Source: JAOPZW01 sp963789015
GTDB taxonomy: Bacteria > Actinomycetota > Thermoleophilia > Solirubrobacterales > Solirubrobacteraceae
DNA length: 64,000 nt
Assembly (NCBI GenBank): GCA_963789015.1
Contig: CAWBIU010000001.1
Span: forward strand, 1,488,001 to 1,552,000
Reading direction: 5' to 3'
Made by a program: the position numbers and the translations under genes. This document shows positions 31,686-39,890 of this stretch, one piece after another. Numbering within the stretch: position 1 is the first letter of the stretch; each line of letters starts with the position of its first letter. The notes below the pieces were generated by a model. That model was not told where the DNA came from. It saw only the letters and a program-made list of their open reading frames with translations, and made no database searches.

Positions 31686-33437
31686 CTATCGGCGAAGCGT
31701 CACGCTCCGGGTCGTGCGTCGCGTGTTGCCGGCGAGGTCCGCGACGGACGCGCGGACGGTCACGGTGATGCGTCGTCGGGAGCGGACGACGGCCCGGGCG
31801 CGGGCGTTGAGGCGCAGCGTGGCCGTCGCGGTGCGGCCGCGGGTGGTGACGACCCGCGCGGTGCGAACGCCGGCGGACGCGGACCGGCCGGAGCTCCGGT
31901 CAGGGCTGAGGCTCAGCGTGAGACGCGCGTTGCAGGTCTCGGAGCACTGGATCCTGGCGGTCAGGCCGCGACGAACCACCGCCGCAAGCCGCCCGCCGGC
32001 AATGCGCAGCCGAACGGTCGGCGCGGCGCGGTCTGGCCCGACGCGCTTCTGCGGCAGGGCAGGCCCTGGCGTGGGCGGCGTGATCGCGGGGTTGGTGTCA
32101 GGCAGGTCCGGGACGTTCGCACCCGCGGCACGTAGCGCGCCGGCGGCGTCCAGGCGACCGCTTGTCGCGACACGGCCGGACAGCGCGGGCGCGTGCCGGA
32201 CGCCGGCGAACAGGCGCGCCTTCAGCGCCTGGGTCGTCGTCTCGCGGTCGTGGGCGAGCAGCAGCGCCGCGACGCCGGCGGTCAGCGGCGTGGCCATCGA
32301 GGTGCCGTTCATCACGTCCCAGCCGCCTCCGGGCGAGGTGCTCGTCACGTCGACGCCCGGCGCCGCGACATCGACGTTGCGCGCTCCGTAGTTGGAGAAG
32401 CTCGCGAGGCCGCCCTGGCGATCGACAGCGGCTACACAGACGACGTTGGACAGGTTGTAGTCGCAGGGATAGGCGCCTCGCGAGTCGTTGTCGGCGGCGT
32501 TGTTGCCTGCGGCGACGACGAACAGGGTGTTCGGCGCGGCGGCGATCGCGTCGTACTCGGCTTGCGAGAACGAACCGCCCATCAACGAGGCGTTGACGAT
32601 CCGGGCGCCGCTGCGAGCCGCATAGCGATACGCCGAGACGATGTCCGAGACGAGCCCCGACCCATCGGCGCCGAGCACGCGGACCGGGATCAGCGAGGCT
32701 TGCCACACCACGCCGACGACCCCGTAGGAATTGTTGCCCGTCGCTGCGAGTGTCCCGGCCACATGCGTGCCATGGCCGTTGGCGTCGGCGGGATCGCCGT
32801 CGTCCTGCACGAAGTCCCACCCGTGGACGTCGTCGGCGTACCCGTCGCCATCGTCGTCGATCCCGTTGCTCTCGCGCCCGCCACCGCTCTCCCCGGGATT
32901 GCGCCAGACGTTGGCCGCGAGGCCCGGATGCGTCGCGTCGATCCCGGTGTCGACGACCGCGATCCTGAGGGTGTCGTCGCCGGTCTCCACGCCCCACGCC
33001 TGCGGCGCGTCGATGTCCACGCCCGGCGGCCCGGAGCGCCCGACGACCGCCTGGCCCCGGTTGTCCAGCCCCCACAGCTGGCCGAACAGCGGGTCGTTCG
33101 GCGTCGCCGTCGCGCGACGCGGCACGTCGGGCTCCGCGTAGAGCACATCGTCCTCTTCCTCGAGCGACGCGACCGCCTCAGCGGCCGTGGTGCCCGGCTG
33201 TGGGTCGACGACCTCGGCGCCGGGGAGCGGCAGCGGCGTGTCGGCATCGACGTTGGCCCGGTCGCGCATCGCCGCCCGGTCGCGCCGGTCCGCGTCCGAG
33301 GCGAACCGCACGATCACCCGATCCGAGGAGGGTTCGTCCGTCGCGCTTCCGCCTGGCGGGTCCGCCGCCATCGAGCTGGCCGGCGCGGCGAGGACACCCG
33401 CCAGAAGCACCGTCGTGAACGTCCGTGTCGCAGACAT
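31686..33437 (-). CDS. Secreted S8 (subtilisin-like) serine protease with C-terminal beta domain
   Basis: A 583-residue exported protease. The signal peptide is MSATRTFTTVLLAGVLAAPA with a cut near residue 24. A propeptide to about 140 contains DRVIVRF and VASLEEEDDVLYAEPD. The catalytic Asp is in VVDTGIDATHPG, His in NGHGTHVAG and Ser in NGTSMATPL. A calcium-binding-like DDDGDGYADD loop lies between. The last 150 residues form a strand-rich, Arg/Thr-rich domain with a Cys pair (IQCSETCNARL). The start is MSAT at 33437. It lies in the same direction as the CAP protein 115 bases upstream, and a similar motif precedes both genes. Confidence 0.94.
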   Translation of the reverse strand: MSATRTFTTVLLAGVLAAPASSMAADPPGGSATDEPSSDRVIVRFASDADRRDRAAMRDRANVDADTPLPLPGAEVVDPQPGTTAAEAVASLEEEDDVLYAEPDVPRRATATPNDPLFGQLWGLDNRGQAVVGRSGPPGVDIDAPQAWGVETGDDTLRIAVVDTGIDATHPGLAANVWRNPGESGGGRESNGIDDDGDGYADDVHGWDFVQDDGDPADANGHGTHVAGTLAATGNNSYGVVGVVWQASLIPVRVLGADGSGLVSDIVSAYRYAARSGARIVNASLMGGSFSQAEYDAIAAAPNTLFVVAAGNNAADNDSRGAYPCDYNLSNVVCVAAVDRQGGLASFSNYGARNVDVAAPGVDVTSTSPGGGWDVMNGTSMATPLTAGVAALLLAHDRETTTQALKARLFAGVRHAPALSGRVATSGRLDAAGALRAAGANVPDLPDTNPAITPPTPGPALPQKRVGPDRAAPTVRLRIAGGRLAAVVRRGLTARIQCSETCNARLTLSLSPDRSSGRSASAGVRTARVVTTRGRTATATLRLNARARAVVRSRRRITVTVRASVADLAGNTRRTTRSVTLRR

Positions 33438-33552
33438 GGCCGGGCGGTGCCACCTCGCCGCCGGGTGCATCCTCCGAATTCGCTGCTTTTGCGACGAATG
33501 GCCGGCGGGAGCGGTTGGACGGTGAAGCTGCCTACGCAAGGGGTGGCGACCC

Positions 33553-34161
33553 CTAGCCGCGCCGGCCGACGTCGAGCGTGTAGGTCGCACCAGACCCGCC
33601 CTGGGGTGCGCCCTGGGCGATGCCGACGCCGAGCTCCCGGAAGGCCGGCGTGAGAATGATCCGGCGGTGCGGGGGGCTGTTCATCCACGCGGCGACGATC
33701 TGCGCGGGTGTGGCGGCGCTCCCGGTGCCCCAGCCGATGTTCTCGCCCACGCGAGCGGCGCGTGCGCGGCGCAGATAGCCAACGCGCGCGACGCGATCGC
33801 GGAGCGTCGTCCCCGAGGGCGACACATGTGAGAAGTACCGGCGCGCGACCATGTCCTCGCTGTGGCGCTGGGCGGCGACGCGAAGCTTGTTGGTGGCGCG
33901 GATGGCCGGCAGGCCGTTGGCCGCGCGGACAGCGTTGATCTCGCAGCGCACGGCGTCCGGCGAGTTGACGGTCGGACAGCCCCCAGCGGGTGCATCGCGC
34001 GTGTAGGCGTCACCGACCTTCGGGTCGTCACCGACCTTCGGGTCGTCCTCGAACAGCGGGGGCACGAGCAACAGGCCGGCGAGGCCGATCGCCGTCAGGA
34101 CGAGCGCAAGCGCAAGCCGCGGCGCGATCCACTTGGGCACATGGCGGACGATTCGGTTCAT
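33553..34161 (-). CDS. CAP/SCP-domain secreted protein
   Basis: A 202-residue protein. A helix near residue 15-35 (LALALVLTAIGLAGLLLVP) is signal or anchor. A Cys-flanked segment leads to the CAP domain (about 75-195): INAVRAANGLPAI, VAAQRHSEDMVARRYFSHVSPSG, GENIGWG and WMNSPPHRRIIL hold the His/Glu positions of the fold. Just after the anchor an exact duplication gives DDPKVG twice (DNA 34009-34044). CAP proteins in bacteria are secreted, with roles in surface interactions not well defined. The subtilase follows on the same strand. Confidence 0.9.
   Translation of the reverse strand: MNRIVRHVPKWIAPRLALALVLTAIGLAGLLLVPPLFEDDPKVGDDPKVGDAYTRDAPAGGCPTVNSPDAVRCEINAVRAANGLPAIRATNKLRVAAQRHSEDMVARRYFSHVSPSGTTLRDRVARVGYLRRARAARVGENIGWGTGSAATPAQIVAAWMNSPPHRRIILTPAFRELGVGIAQGAPQGGSGATYTLDVGRRG
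34009..34044. repeat. Two exact tandem copies of an 18-bp unit inside the CAP gene
   Basis: GTCACCGACCTTCGGGTC is present at 34009-34026 and 34027-34044. In the CAP protein it encodes DDPKVG repeated twice, in the linker between anchor and CAP domain, so linker length could vary by six residues per copy. Confidence 0.85.
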
Positions 34162-34322
34162 GGCCGAACGGTTGCCGCTCGAGGACCACGGCTATCTGGA
34201 GCGTTGGTCGGACGGTGAAACCCGCTCAGCGGTCGTTCCGGACCGCTCACCGGACGTTGCGTAGCTGCTGAAGAGCGGCACAACGCGCACGCGCAGCATG
34301 CCGGCGGTCCCGGATCCATCTC

Positions 34323-34380
34323 TCTTACCGTTTGTGGTCTTCTCGGAAGACGGCCGCGGACCGAAGAGGACAGTGAGCCC
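34323..34380 (+). promoter_or_regulatory. Leader motif A upstream of TasA-like gene
   Basis: TCTTACCGTTTGTGGTCT (34323-34340), a 20-base spacer holding a small hairpin (TCTTC-TCG-GAAGA) and CCGAAGAGGACAGTGAGCCC. The same two blocks with identical spacing recur at 35103 before the signal peptidase gene. This region begins the 292-bp gap between the CAP gene and TasA-like gene; the rest holds no gene. Confidence 0.5.
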
Positions 34381-34453
34381 GGCAGCGAAGGCGCCCAGCG
34401 CCAGAGCCGCAGCGCCGGCACATCCCCGTTCCCCCTCGCCCCTCGGAGTTCTC

Positions 34454-35005
34454 ATGAACCGTCTGCAGGCCCTCGCCGCTCATCCGCGCCGTACGCTCGG
34501 CGCCCTTGCCGTTGTCCTCGCCGCGGCAGGCCTCACGGTCGGGTCGGGTGCTGACTTCACCGCCAGCGCGGCCAACCCGTCGAACGCCTTCTCGACCGGC
34601 ACGCTGACGATCGGCAACAGCCAGTCCAGCGCGATCCTCTCCGCCTCGGGGCTGAAGCCGGGTGGCTCGGCGACGGGCACCGTCGACATCGAGAACACCG
34701 GCAGCCTGACCGGCGCCTTCTCGCTGGCGACCTCGGGCGCGCAGGACAGCACCCCGTCCCTCCTCGGCCAGCTCGACCTGAAGGTCATCGACTGCGGCAC
34801 GTTCACCGGCGCAACGGCGCCGACGTGCGGGACGACCGCGCTCTACGACGGCAAGATCAGCGCGATGCCGAGCAAGTCGCTGGGCAACTTCGCCGGTGGC
34901 GTCAAGCACCGCTACAAGTTCGAGGTCACGCTGCCGTCGAGCACCGACAACACCTTCCAGGGCAAGACCGCGAGCGTGGCGTTCAACTGGAGCGCCGCTG
35001 CCTGA
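34454..35005 (+). CDS. TasA/CalY-like fibre-forming secreted protein
   Basis: A 183-residue protein. The signal peptide is MNRLQALAAHPRRTLGALAVVLAAAGLTVGS and the mature N-terminus begins ADFTASAANPSNAFSTGTLTIG, a SipW-dependent matrix-protein pattern (F/TA...NxFxTGTL). The body is beta-rich with a central ENTGSL turn, like CalY/TasA proteins that form biofilm fibres. A matching SipW-type peptidase is encoded 200 bases downstream. Two cysteines (VIDCG and APTCG) could form a disulfide. This is the first gene of the surface operon. Confidence 0.85.
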   Translation: MNRLQALAAHPRRTLGALAVVLAAAGLTVGSGADFTASAANPSNAFSTGTLTIGNSQSSAILSASGLKPGGSATGTVDIENTGSLTGAFSLATSGAQDSTPSLLGQLDLKVIDCGTFTGATAPTCGTTALYDGKISAMPSKSLGNFAGGVKHRYKFEVTLPSSTDNTFQGKTASVAFNWSAAA

Positions 35006-35033
35006 TCGGCTCCTCCCCTCCACCGTCTGCGAG

Positions 35034-35053
35034 CGGCGCCCCCCGGGGCGCCG
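35034..35053 (+). terminator. Terminator-like hairpin after the TasA-like gene
   Basis: CGGCGCCCC (35034-35042) pairs with GGGGCGCCG (35045-35053), followed by TTCGTCGTTCTCG. It probably reduces readthrough from the first gene into the peptidase gene, which has its own copy of the leader motif. Confidence 0.5.
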
Positions 35054-35102
35054 TTCGTCGTTCTCGTCGAGGTGCGGCGGGCGCCTCGCAGCTCGCTGCG
35101 CT

Positions 35103-35160
35103 TCTTACCGTCTGTTGTCTCGTCCGCGCCCGGGCGGCGGCCGAAGTGAAGGGTGAGAGC
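35103..35160 (+). promoter_or_regulatory. Leader motif B upstream of SipW-type peptidase
   Basis: TCTTACCGTCTGTTGTCT (35103-35120), then 20 bases, then CCGAAGTGAAGGGTGAGAGC. It matches motif A in 16 of the first 18 bases with the same spacing. The leader also carries a 7-bp hairpin (35177-35193, CGCCGGC-TTC-GCCGGCG) directly before the ribosome site GGAG. Confidence 0.5.
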
Positions 35161-35207
35161 CGTTCCCCCCGCAGCCCGCCGGCTTCGCCGGCGTTGGAGC
35201 GATGACG

Positions 35208-35777
35208 ATGACGAGCGCCGTTCACACCTCTGCCCCGCTCACGCCCGCCCGGCGCGCCCGCCGCGCGCTCGGCGGCCTGCTCACCTTCGCGGCGCTCGCG
35301 CTGGGCGCCGCCGTGCTCGTCCCCGCCCTGCTCGGCATGCAGCGCTACGTGATCACGAGCGGCTCGATGACCGGCACCTACGACCGCGGCTCGCTGGTCT
35401 TCGACACGGTCGTTCCCACGAGCTCGCTGAAGGTCGGCGACGTCATCACCTACATGCCGCCGTCCGGCAGCGGGCCCGCCGGACTGGTCACGCACCGCAT
35501 CGCGTCGATCACGGCCGGACCAGGCGGCAACCGCGTCTTCCGGACCAAGGGCGACGCCAACACCGCCGCCGATCCGTGGACGTTCTCACTGGGCGCTCGG
35601 ACGCAGGCGAAGGCCGCCTTCCATCTGCCCTACGTCGGATTCGCGTTCGCCGCCCTCGGGGACCGGCGGGTTCGGATGCTGCTGATCGGCGTCCCCGCCC
35701 TGCTCATCGCGGCCTCGGTTCTCGCCGGGCTGTGGAAGGAGTCGGGCGAGGCGGTCGCGGGGGGACGCACGGCGTGA
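35208..35777 (+). CDS. SipW-like signal peptidase I (ER/archaeal type)
   Basis: A 189-residue membrane peptidase. An N-terminal helix (about 20-42) anchors it. The catalytic Ser is in VITSGSMTG (S53) and the partner residue is His in LVTHRIAS (H96) instead of the Lys of ordinary bacterial type I peptidases; this is the SipW/ER pattern. A second helix (about 160-180, LLIGVPALLIAASVLAG) is at the C-terminus. GGAG lies eight bases before the second ATG (35208); an ATG two codons upstream is too close. It should cut the TasA-like proteins next to it. Confidence 0.9.
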   Translation: MTSAVHTSAPLTPARRARRALGGLLTFAALALGAAVLVPALLGMQRYVITSGSMTGTYDRGSLVFDTVVPTSSLKVGDVITYMPPSGSGPAGLVTHRIASITAGPGGNRVFRTKGDANTAADPWTFSLGARTQAKAAFHLPYVGFAFAALGDRRVRMLLIGVPALLIAASVLAGLWKESGEAVAGGRTA

Positions 35778-36730
35778 AGCCCGCCACGAGCCTCCTGGCG
35801 CTGGGCGCGGTCCTTCTCGCGGGCACCCTCGTCGCCGGCTCCAGCGCCGCGTTCACGGCCACGAGCAGCAACTCGGCCTCGAGCTTCGCGACCGCCACGG
35901 ACTGGGTCGCCCCGGCGGTCACCCTGACCTCGCCGGCCGAGAACGCGCATACGACCGCCACTCCCACCTTCTCCGGCGCGGCCGGCACGGCGAGCGGCGA
36001 CTCCGCCACGGTCACCGTGACGATCTACTCCGGCACCCAGGCGTCGGGGACGCCGCTGCAGACCCGCACCGCCACCCGCTCGGGCTCGACGTGGACGACG
36101 ACCGCGTCGACGCTGCCCGCCGGTACCTACACGGTGCAGGTCACGCAGACCGACAGCCAGGCCAACACCGGCACGGTGACCCGCACGTTCACCGTCGACG
36201 AGACCAAGCCCGAGCCCTCCATGATCTCGGCGGCCAACGGTGGCAGCGGCTCGGCCGGTCGCCTGAACGCGGGCGACAAGATCACGTTCACGTTCAGCAA
36301 GCCGATCGCGGCGACGTCCGTGCTGAGCACCTTCACCGGGAGCTCGGCGTCGGTGATCGTGCGCTTCTACGACGAGGACGGAAGCGGCTCCTACACCTAC
36401 GGCGACAGCTTCACCGTGCTCGACTCGAGCGGCCAGGCGAACGTCAAGCTCGACGCCGGCTCGTTCTGGGGCATCGACGGCGGCGTCTTCACCGACCGCA
36501 ACTACGTGACCGACACCGTCAACTTCGCGGCGACCATGACCAGGTCGTCCGACGGGACGTCGTTCGTGATCACGCTCGGCTCGCCCGACCGGTCCTCGCG
36601 CCTGGTCACCACGACGCAGTCGGCCGCCAACATGATCTGGCTTCCGCGCAGCGGACCGACCGACACGGCGGGCAACGGGCTCGGCGACCTCGGCTGGGTC
36701 TACGAGACCGACGACGACCGGGATTTCTGA
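35774..36730 (+). CDS. Secreted Ig-like (Bap-type) surface protein of the TasA-SipW operon
   Basis: A 318-residue protein from a GTG overlapping the peptidase stop (GTGA). The signal peptide VKPATSLLALGAVLLAGTLVAGSSAAF is followed by TATSSNSASSFATA, again the SipW-type mature start. The following 90-residue bacterial Ig-like module contains VAPAVTLTSPAENAHT and YTVQVTQTDSQANTGTVTRTF. The second half has an EF-like acidic loop (DEDGSGSYTYGDS) and more strands. It is likely a secreted matrix or adhesion component processed with the TasA-like proteins. Confidence 0.8.
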   Translation: MKPATSLLALGAVLLAGTLVAGSSAAFTATSSNSASSFATATDWVAPAVTLTSPAENAHTTATPTFSGAAGTASGDSATVTVTIYSGTQASGTPLQTRTATRSGSTWTTTASTLPAGTYTVQVTQTDSQANTGTVTRTFTVDETKPEPSMISAANGGSGSAGRLNAGDKITFTFSKPIAATSVLSTFTGSSASVIVRFYDEDGSGSYTYGDSFTVLDSSGQANVKLDAGSFWGIDGGVFTDRNYVTDTVNFAATMTRSSDGTSFVITLGSPDRSSRLVTTTQSAANMIWLPRSGPTDTAGNGLGDLGWVYETDDDRDF

Positions 36731-36733
36731 GAC

Positions 36734-37732
36734 ATGGTGCGACGCCACCTCCTGCCCTTCTCGGTCTCGCTCATCACCCTCACGCTGTCGCTGCTCGGCG
36801 TGGCGTGGGCGGCGACGGGCGACCTGCCGCTGACCGGCGCGCTGTCGAGCGCGGACGCGCCGCGCATGGCGGCCGCCACCACCGGACCGCTGCTCGCCAA
36901 CGACCACGAGGGCCGCGCGGTCCTCACCGCCGCGCGGCTCGCGCCGGGCCAGACCCAGAGCGGCGAGGTCACGATCACCAACGTCGGCGGGGACGCGGGC
37001 GTGTTCTCGCTCGCCGCCGAGGGCGCGGGCGCGAACTCGCTGCTCTCCGAGGTCCTCGATCTGTCGGTCCTCGACGTCAGCGCCGCAGCGCCGGTGACCG
37101 TGTTCGCCGGCACGGTCGCCGCGCTCGACGCTGTCGACCTGGGCCGCCTGGACGCCGGCGACGAGCGCCGCTACCGCATCTCGGTCACGTATCCGTCCGG
37201 TCGCCCCGCCGCGCTCGACAACCCGCTCCAGGGCACCTCGACCACGATCTCCCTGGCGTGGCGCGCCGCCGGGATCGACACCGGGTCTTCGGGCGACACG
37301 ACCATCGAGATCCCCGGTCCGTCCTCGCGGCCCGGCACGACCGGCGCCGGCACCACACGCCTCCAGGGCGGCTCGGCGACGGCGGGCCCGGCAGCGCGCG
37401 CGACGCCGCTGAAGCTCCGACTGACCCGCCACAAGGGCGCCGTCCGCGATGGGGCGCTCCGCGCCCGCCTGAGCGCCACGCTGCCCGCGCAAGCGGTTCT
37501 CTCCGGCACGGTCACCGTCCGCGGGCGGGTGACCAAGCTGCGGGCCACGCGCGTGCGCGTGGCCCCCGCACGTCGCGAGGTCCGTGTCGTCATCCCACCC
37601 GCCGTCCGCGCCCGCGGCGCCGGCCGCCGCGCGATCTTCAGGCTGACGCTCAACGGCACCGCCGGAGCGCAGAGGGCGACCGTCCGCCGCACGCTCCCGG
37701 TCATGCTGCCGCGCCATTTTCGCGGAGGCTAG
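36734..37732 (+). CDS. Second TasA-related secreted protein with basic C-terminal domain
   Basis: A 332-residue protein three bases after the Ig-like gene. After a signal helix (about 8-26) the pattern QTQSGEVTITNVGGDAGVFSLAA resembles the TasA/CalY fold (residues about 65-175). A Gly/Thr/Ser linker follows, then a beta-rich Arg-heavy module (TRHKGAVRDGALRARLSATL) up to the end. The last half resembles C-terminal Ig-like domains of exported Solirubrobacter-type proteins. Role inferred from operon: surface fibre anchor or accessory subunit. Confidence 0.72.
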   Translation: MVRRHLLPFSVSLITLTLSLLGVAWAATGDLPLTGALSSADAPRMAAATTGPLLANDHEGRAVLTAARLAPGQTQSGEVTITNVGGDAGVFSLAAEGAGANSLLSEVLDLSVLDVSAAAPVTVFAGTVAALDAVDLGRLDAGDERRYRISVTYPSGRPAALDNPLQGTSTTISLAWRAAGIDTGSSGDTTIEIPGPSSRPGTTGAGTTRLQGGSATAGPAARATPLKLRLTRHKGAVRDGALRARLSATLPAQAVLSGTVTVRGRVTKLRATRVRVAPARREVRVVIPPAVRARGAGRRAIFRLTLNGTAGAQRATVRRTLPVMLPRHFRGG

Positions 37733-37822
37733 CCAAGCGTCCTTGTGTTGAACCTCCGCATCTCGGGGCAAGAAGGACGGGAAGCGCAGCGCAGCGCACC
37801 GTCCACGTCCCTCGCACCGGAG

Positions 37823-38340
37823 ATGTTTCGGGTGTTCGGGGTGTCGTCGGACCAGACCGAGCGGGTCCGCACCGAGCAGGCCTTGCGCGAGGCGCGCGAG
37901 CGGCTGCAGGCGGCCTTCGATCACGCGCCCATCGGCAAGGCGATCGCCACGGTCGACGGCCGGATCCTCGAGGTCAACGCGGCGATGTGCAAGCTGCTCG
38001 GCCGCGACGCCGACGAGCTCCTCGCGATGGCCCCCGGCGAGGTCGCGGGCCTGGTCGACACGGACGCGCTGCGGGACGCGGTGCAGCCGATCATCGCGGG
38101 CCGGGCGCCGGCCGTCCAGTGGAGCGCCGGCTGTTCCGGGCGGACGGCGACGCGCGGGAAGCATTGTCAGCCTCACCAGGCTCGGGTCGGGCGACGCCCC
38201 GCCGACCGAGCTCGCCGTCCAGGTCCAGGACGTCTCCGAGCGCCGGCGCGCCGAACGACTGATCGCGGCCCGGCACGAGGCGTCGGTCGCACTGTTCACC
38301 GCCGACGACGTGATCGACGCGGCCCGACGATCCTGTCCGT
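37823..38340 (+). pseudogene. PAS-domain signalling gene remnant with frameshifts
   Basis: In the first frame a PAS start (EMFRVFGV) is fused directly to a second PAS domain (RLQAAFDHAPIGKAIATVDG, NAAMCKLLGRDADELLAM), suggesting an internal deletion. After about 38120 the coding signal moves frame: LFRADGDAREAL in one frame, then LAVQVQDVSERRRAERLI in another, each a normal PAS/PAC continuation. No intact kinase or effector domain follows. From 38341 to 38560 I see only scattered fragments and nothing I can name. Confidence 0.7.
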
Positions 38341-38560
38341 GCTGCTCCGCAGGCCGTCGCGGAGCTCGCCGACGCCGCCGACGCGGCGATCACGGCGATG
38401 CGCGCCACGGTGGCGGCCTGAGCGGCACGCTCGGCCATGGTGATCACGACGCTGGAGGTCTTGGGTGAGTGGGCGACCGCGACCGGCGGGGGGTCACGGC
38501 CGCGGCCGCCCGCGGAGCGCGATCGGGCCCGGCCTCCTCAGCATCCGGGCGATCGCAGGT

Positions 38561-38927
38561 CTATGACGCCGGCCAGTACCGCCCGAGGTCGACGTCGGCG
38601 AGGTCGGACTTGAGCGCGAAGCCCTGCGCGCCGGAGCGGGCGACGACGCCGCAGCCGCCGTAGTCGGTGGCCGAGACGAGCAGCACGGCCGGGGCCGGGC
38701 GCGCCTCGGTCAGCGCGGCGCAGACCTCGAAGCCCGGAGTCGTCGGGCAGTCGGACGTCGAGGAGCACGGCGTCGGGCGCGAGGCACTGGGCGACCGAGC
38801 GGGCCGCGGCTCCGGTGCCGGCCTCGCCGATCACCCGGTAGCCGCGGCGCTCGAGTACCTCGCTGGCAAGCTCACGAAAATGCGGGTCGTCGTCGACCAC
38901 CAGGACACGGCAGCACACGGCGCTCAC
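38561..38927 (-). pseudogene. Single-domain response regulator broken by a frameshift
   Basis: From a GTG at 38927 the receiver domain reads RVLVVDDDPHFRELASEVLE and APDAVLLDVRLPDDSG, with all acidic residues present. A GGG run at about 38732 then shifts the frame; reading one base less restores FEVCAAL, PAPAVLLVSATDYGG and ALKSDLADVDLG with the conserved Ser/Thr and Lys and a stop at 38561. One extra G explains everything, so sequencing error and true mutation are equally possible. Confidence 0.75.
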
Positions 38928-39082
38928 TGGTCCTGCGCCAGCCAGCTGGGCCAGGCCGCGCGCAGCAGATCCGTCAGGAGGCCGCGGCGACCGGTCGCGC
39001 ATCGATCGTCGATGTCGCGGACGGTGAGCGCCAGCCATGCCTTGCGCTGCAGCGCGTCGCTGGGCCAGGGATCGCGGCTCAT
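38924..39082 (-). CDS. Hypothetical small protein before the broken response regulator
   Basis: About 52 residues (ATG 39082), soluble and helical in character (ALQRKAWLALTVRDIDDRCATGRRG). I do not recognise it. Its stop overlaps the GTG of the broken receiver gene, an operon-like join, which is the main support. Confidence 0.4.
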   Translation of the reverse strand: MSRDPWPSDALQRKAWLALTVRDIDDRCATGRRGLLTDLLRAAWPSWLAQDQ

Positions 39083-39168
39083 CGGCGGCTCGTGAAGGCG
39101 TTCGTGTCCACGCGACAATGGTGGCCGGTCGCCGGCCATCGCGCGATCGCACGGTTGCGCGATATGTG

Positions 39169-39829
39169 TCAAGCGCTGATAAAGCCGGCGGTCAGCGCCT
39201 TGGCGACGAGATGCGCCCGCGAGCGTGCCCCGAGCTTCGTCATCGCATTGCGCACGTGGCTGCGCACGGTGTCGTGGGAGATGTGCAGCTCGTCGGCGAT
39301 CTCGCGCCCCGTGGCCCCCATCGCCACCAGCGCGACGACTTCGCGCTCGCGGTCGGTGAGCGTGCCGGCCGGGGGATCGACCGGCACCTCACGCCGGAAC
39401 CGAGGACCCCAGCGCGAGATGCTCAGCGCCACGAAGAGCACGTGGTAGCGGCCGGTCACGATCTCCGTGCTGCCGGCCCACTGCACCGCGATCTCCCTGC
39501 CGTCGGCATGCCTGAGTGCGGCCTTTCCCGTCAACCCGCCCGCCAGCAGCGCGGCATTCCATTCGGCCGGCGACAGCAGCGGACCCCCGACGACGAGCTC
39601 CCAGACCGGCCGGCCGATCGACGTCGTCTTGGCGGTAGCCGAAGATCCCGGCGAAGCTCCCGTTGACCTCGACGATGACTCGCTCGGCGTCGACGAGCGC
39701 CATCGCGGTGCGCGACTGCCGGAAGGCCGACCAGAACAGGCCGGACCAGCCGTCGGCGCGCCCGGCGACACCCGCGCGAGCTCCGGCCTGCGCAGGCGTC
39801 GACAACTGGATCACGCGCGATGAGTCCAT
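39169..39829 (-). pseudogene. PAS-LuxR transcriptional regulator with one frameshift
   Basis: The N-terminal PAS part runs in one frame (QSRTAMALVDAERVIVEVN, GSFAGIFGYRQDD). At about 39630 the frame changes, and the rest of PAS (SIGRPVWELVVGGPLLSPAEW, VQWAGSTEIVTGRYHVLFV) and a full LuxR HTH (LTDREREVVALVAMGATG, ISHDTVRSHVRNAMTKLGA) continue in the next frame. The junction is in a GC repeat (GGCCGGCCGG). Repaired length would be about 220 residues. It could be a live gene with a base error. Confidence 0.75.
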
Positions 39830-39890
39830 GCGCACCCGCGAGCGTAGGCGGTCCGCGTGCCTGTCCGCGTCATGCCAAAGGGATGAAGCC

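Noticed and set aside
34323..35202. Cyclic di-GMP or cyclic di-AMP riboswitch in the tasA/sipW leaders
   Set aside because: The core sequences of those riboswitches (such as the GNRA-tetraloop receptor blocks) are not visible. I report only the repeated motif.
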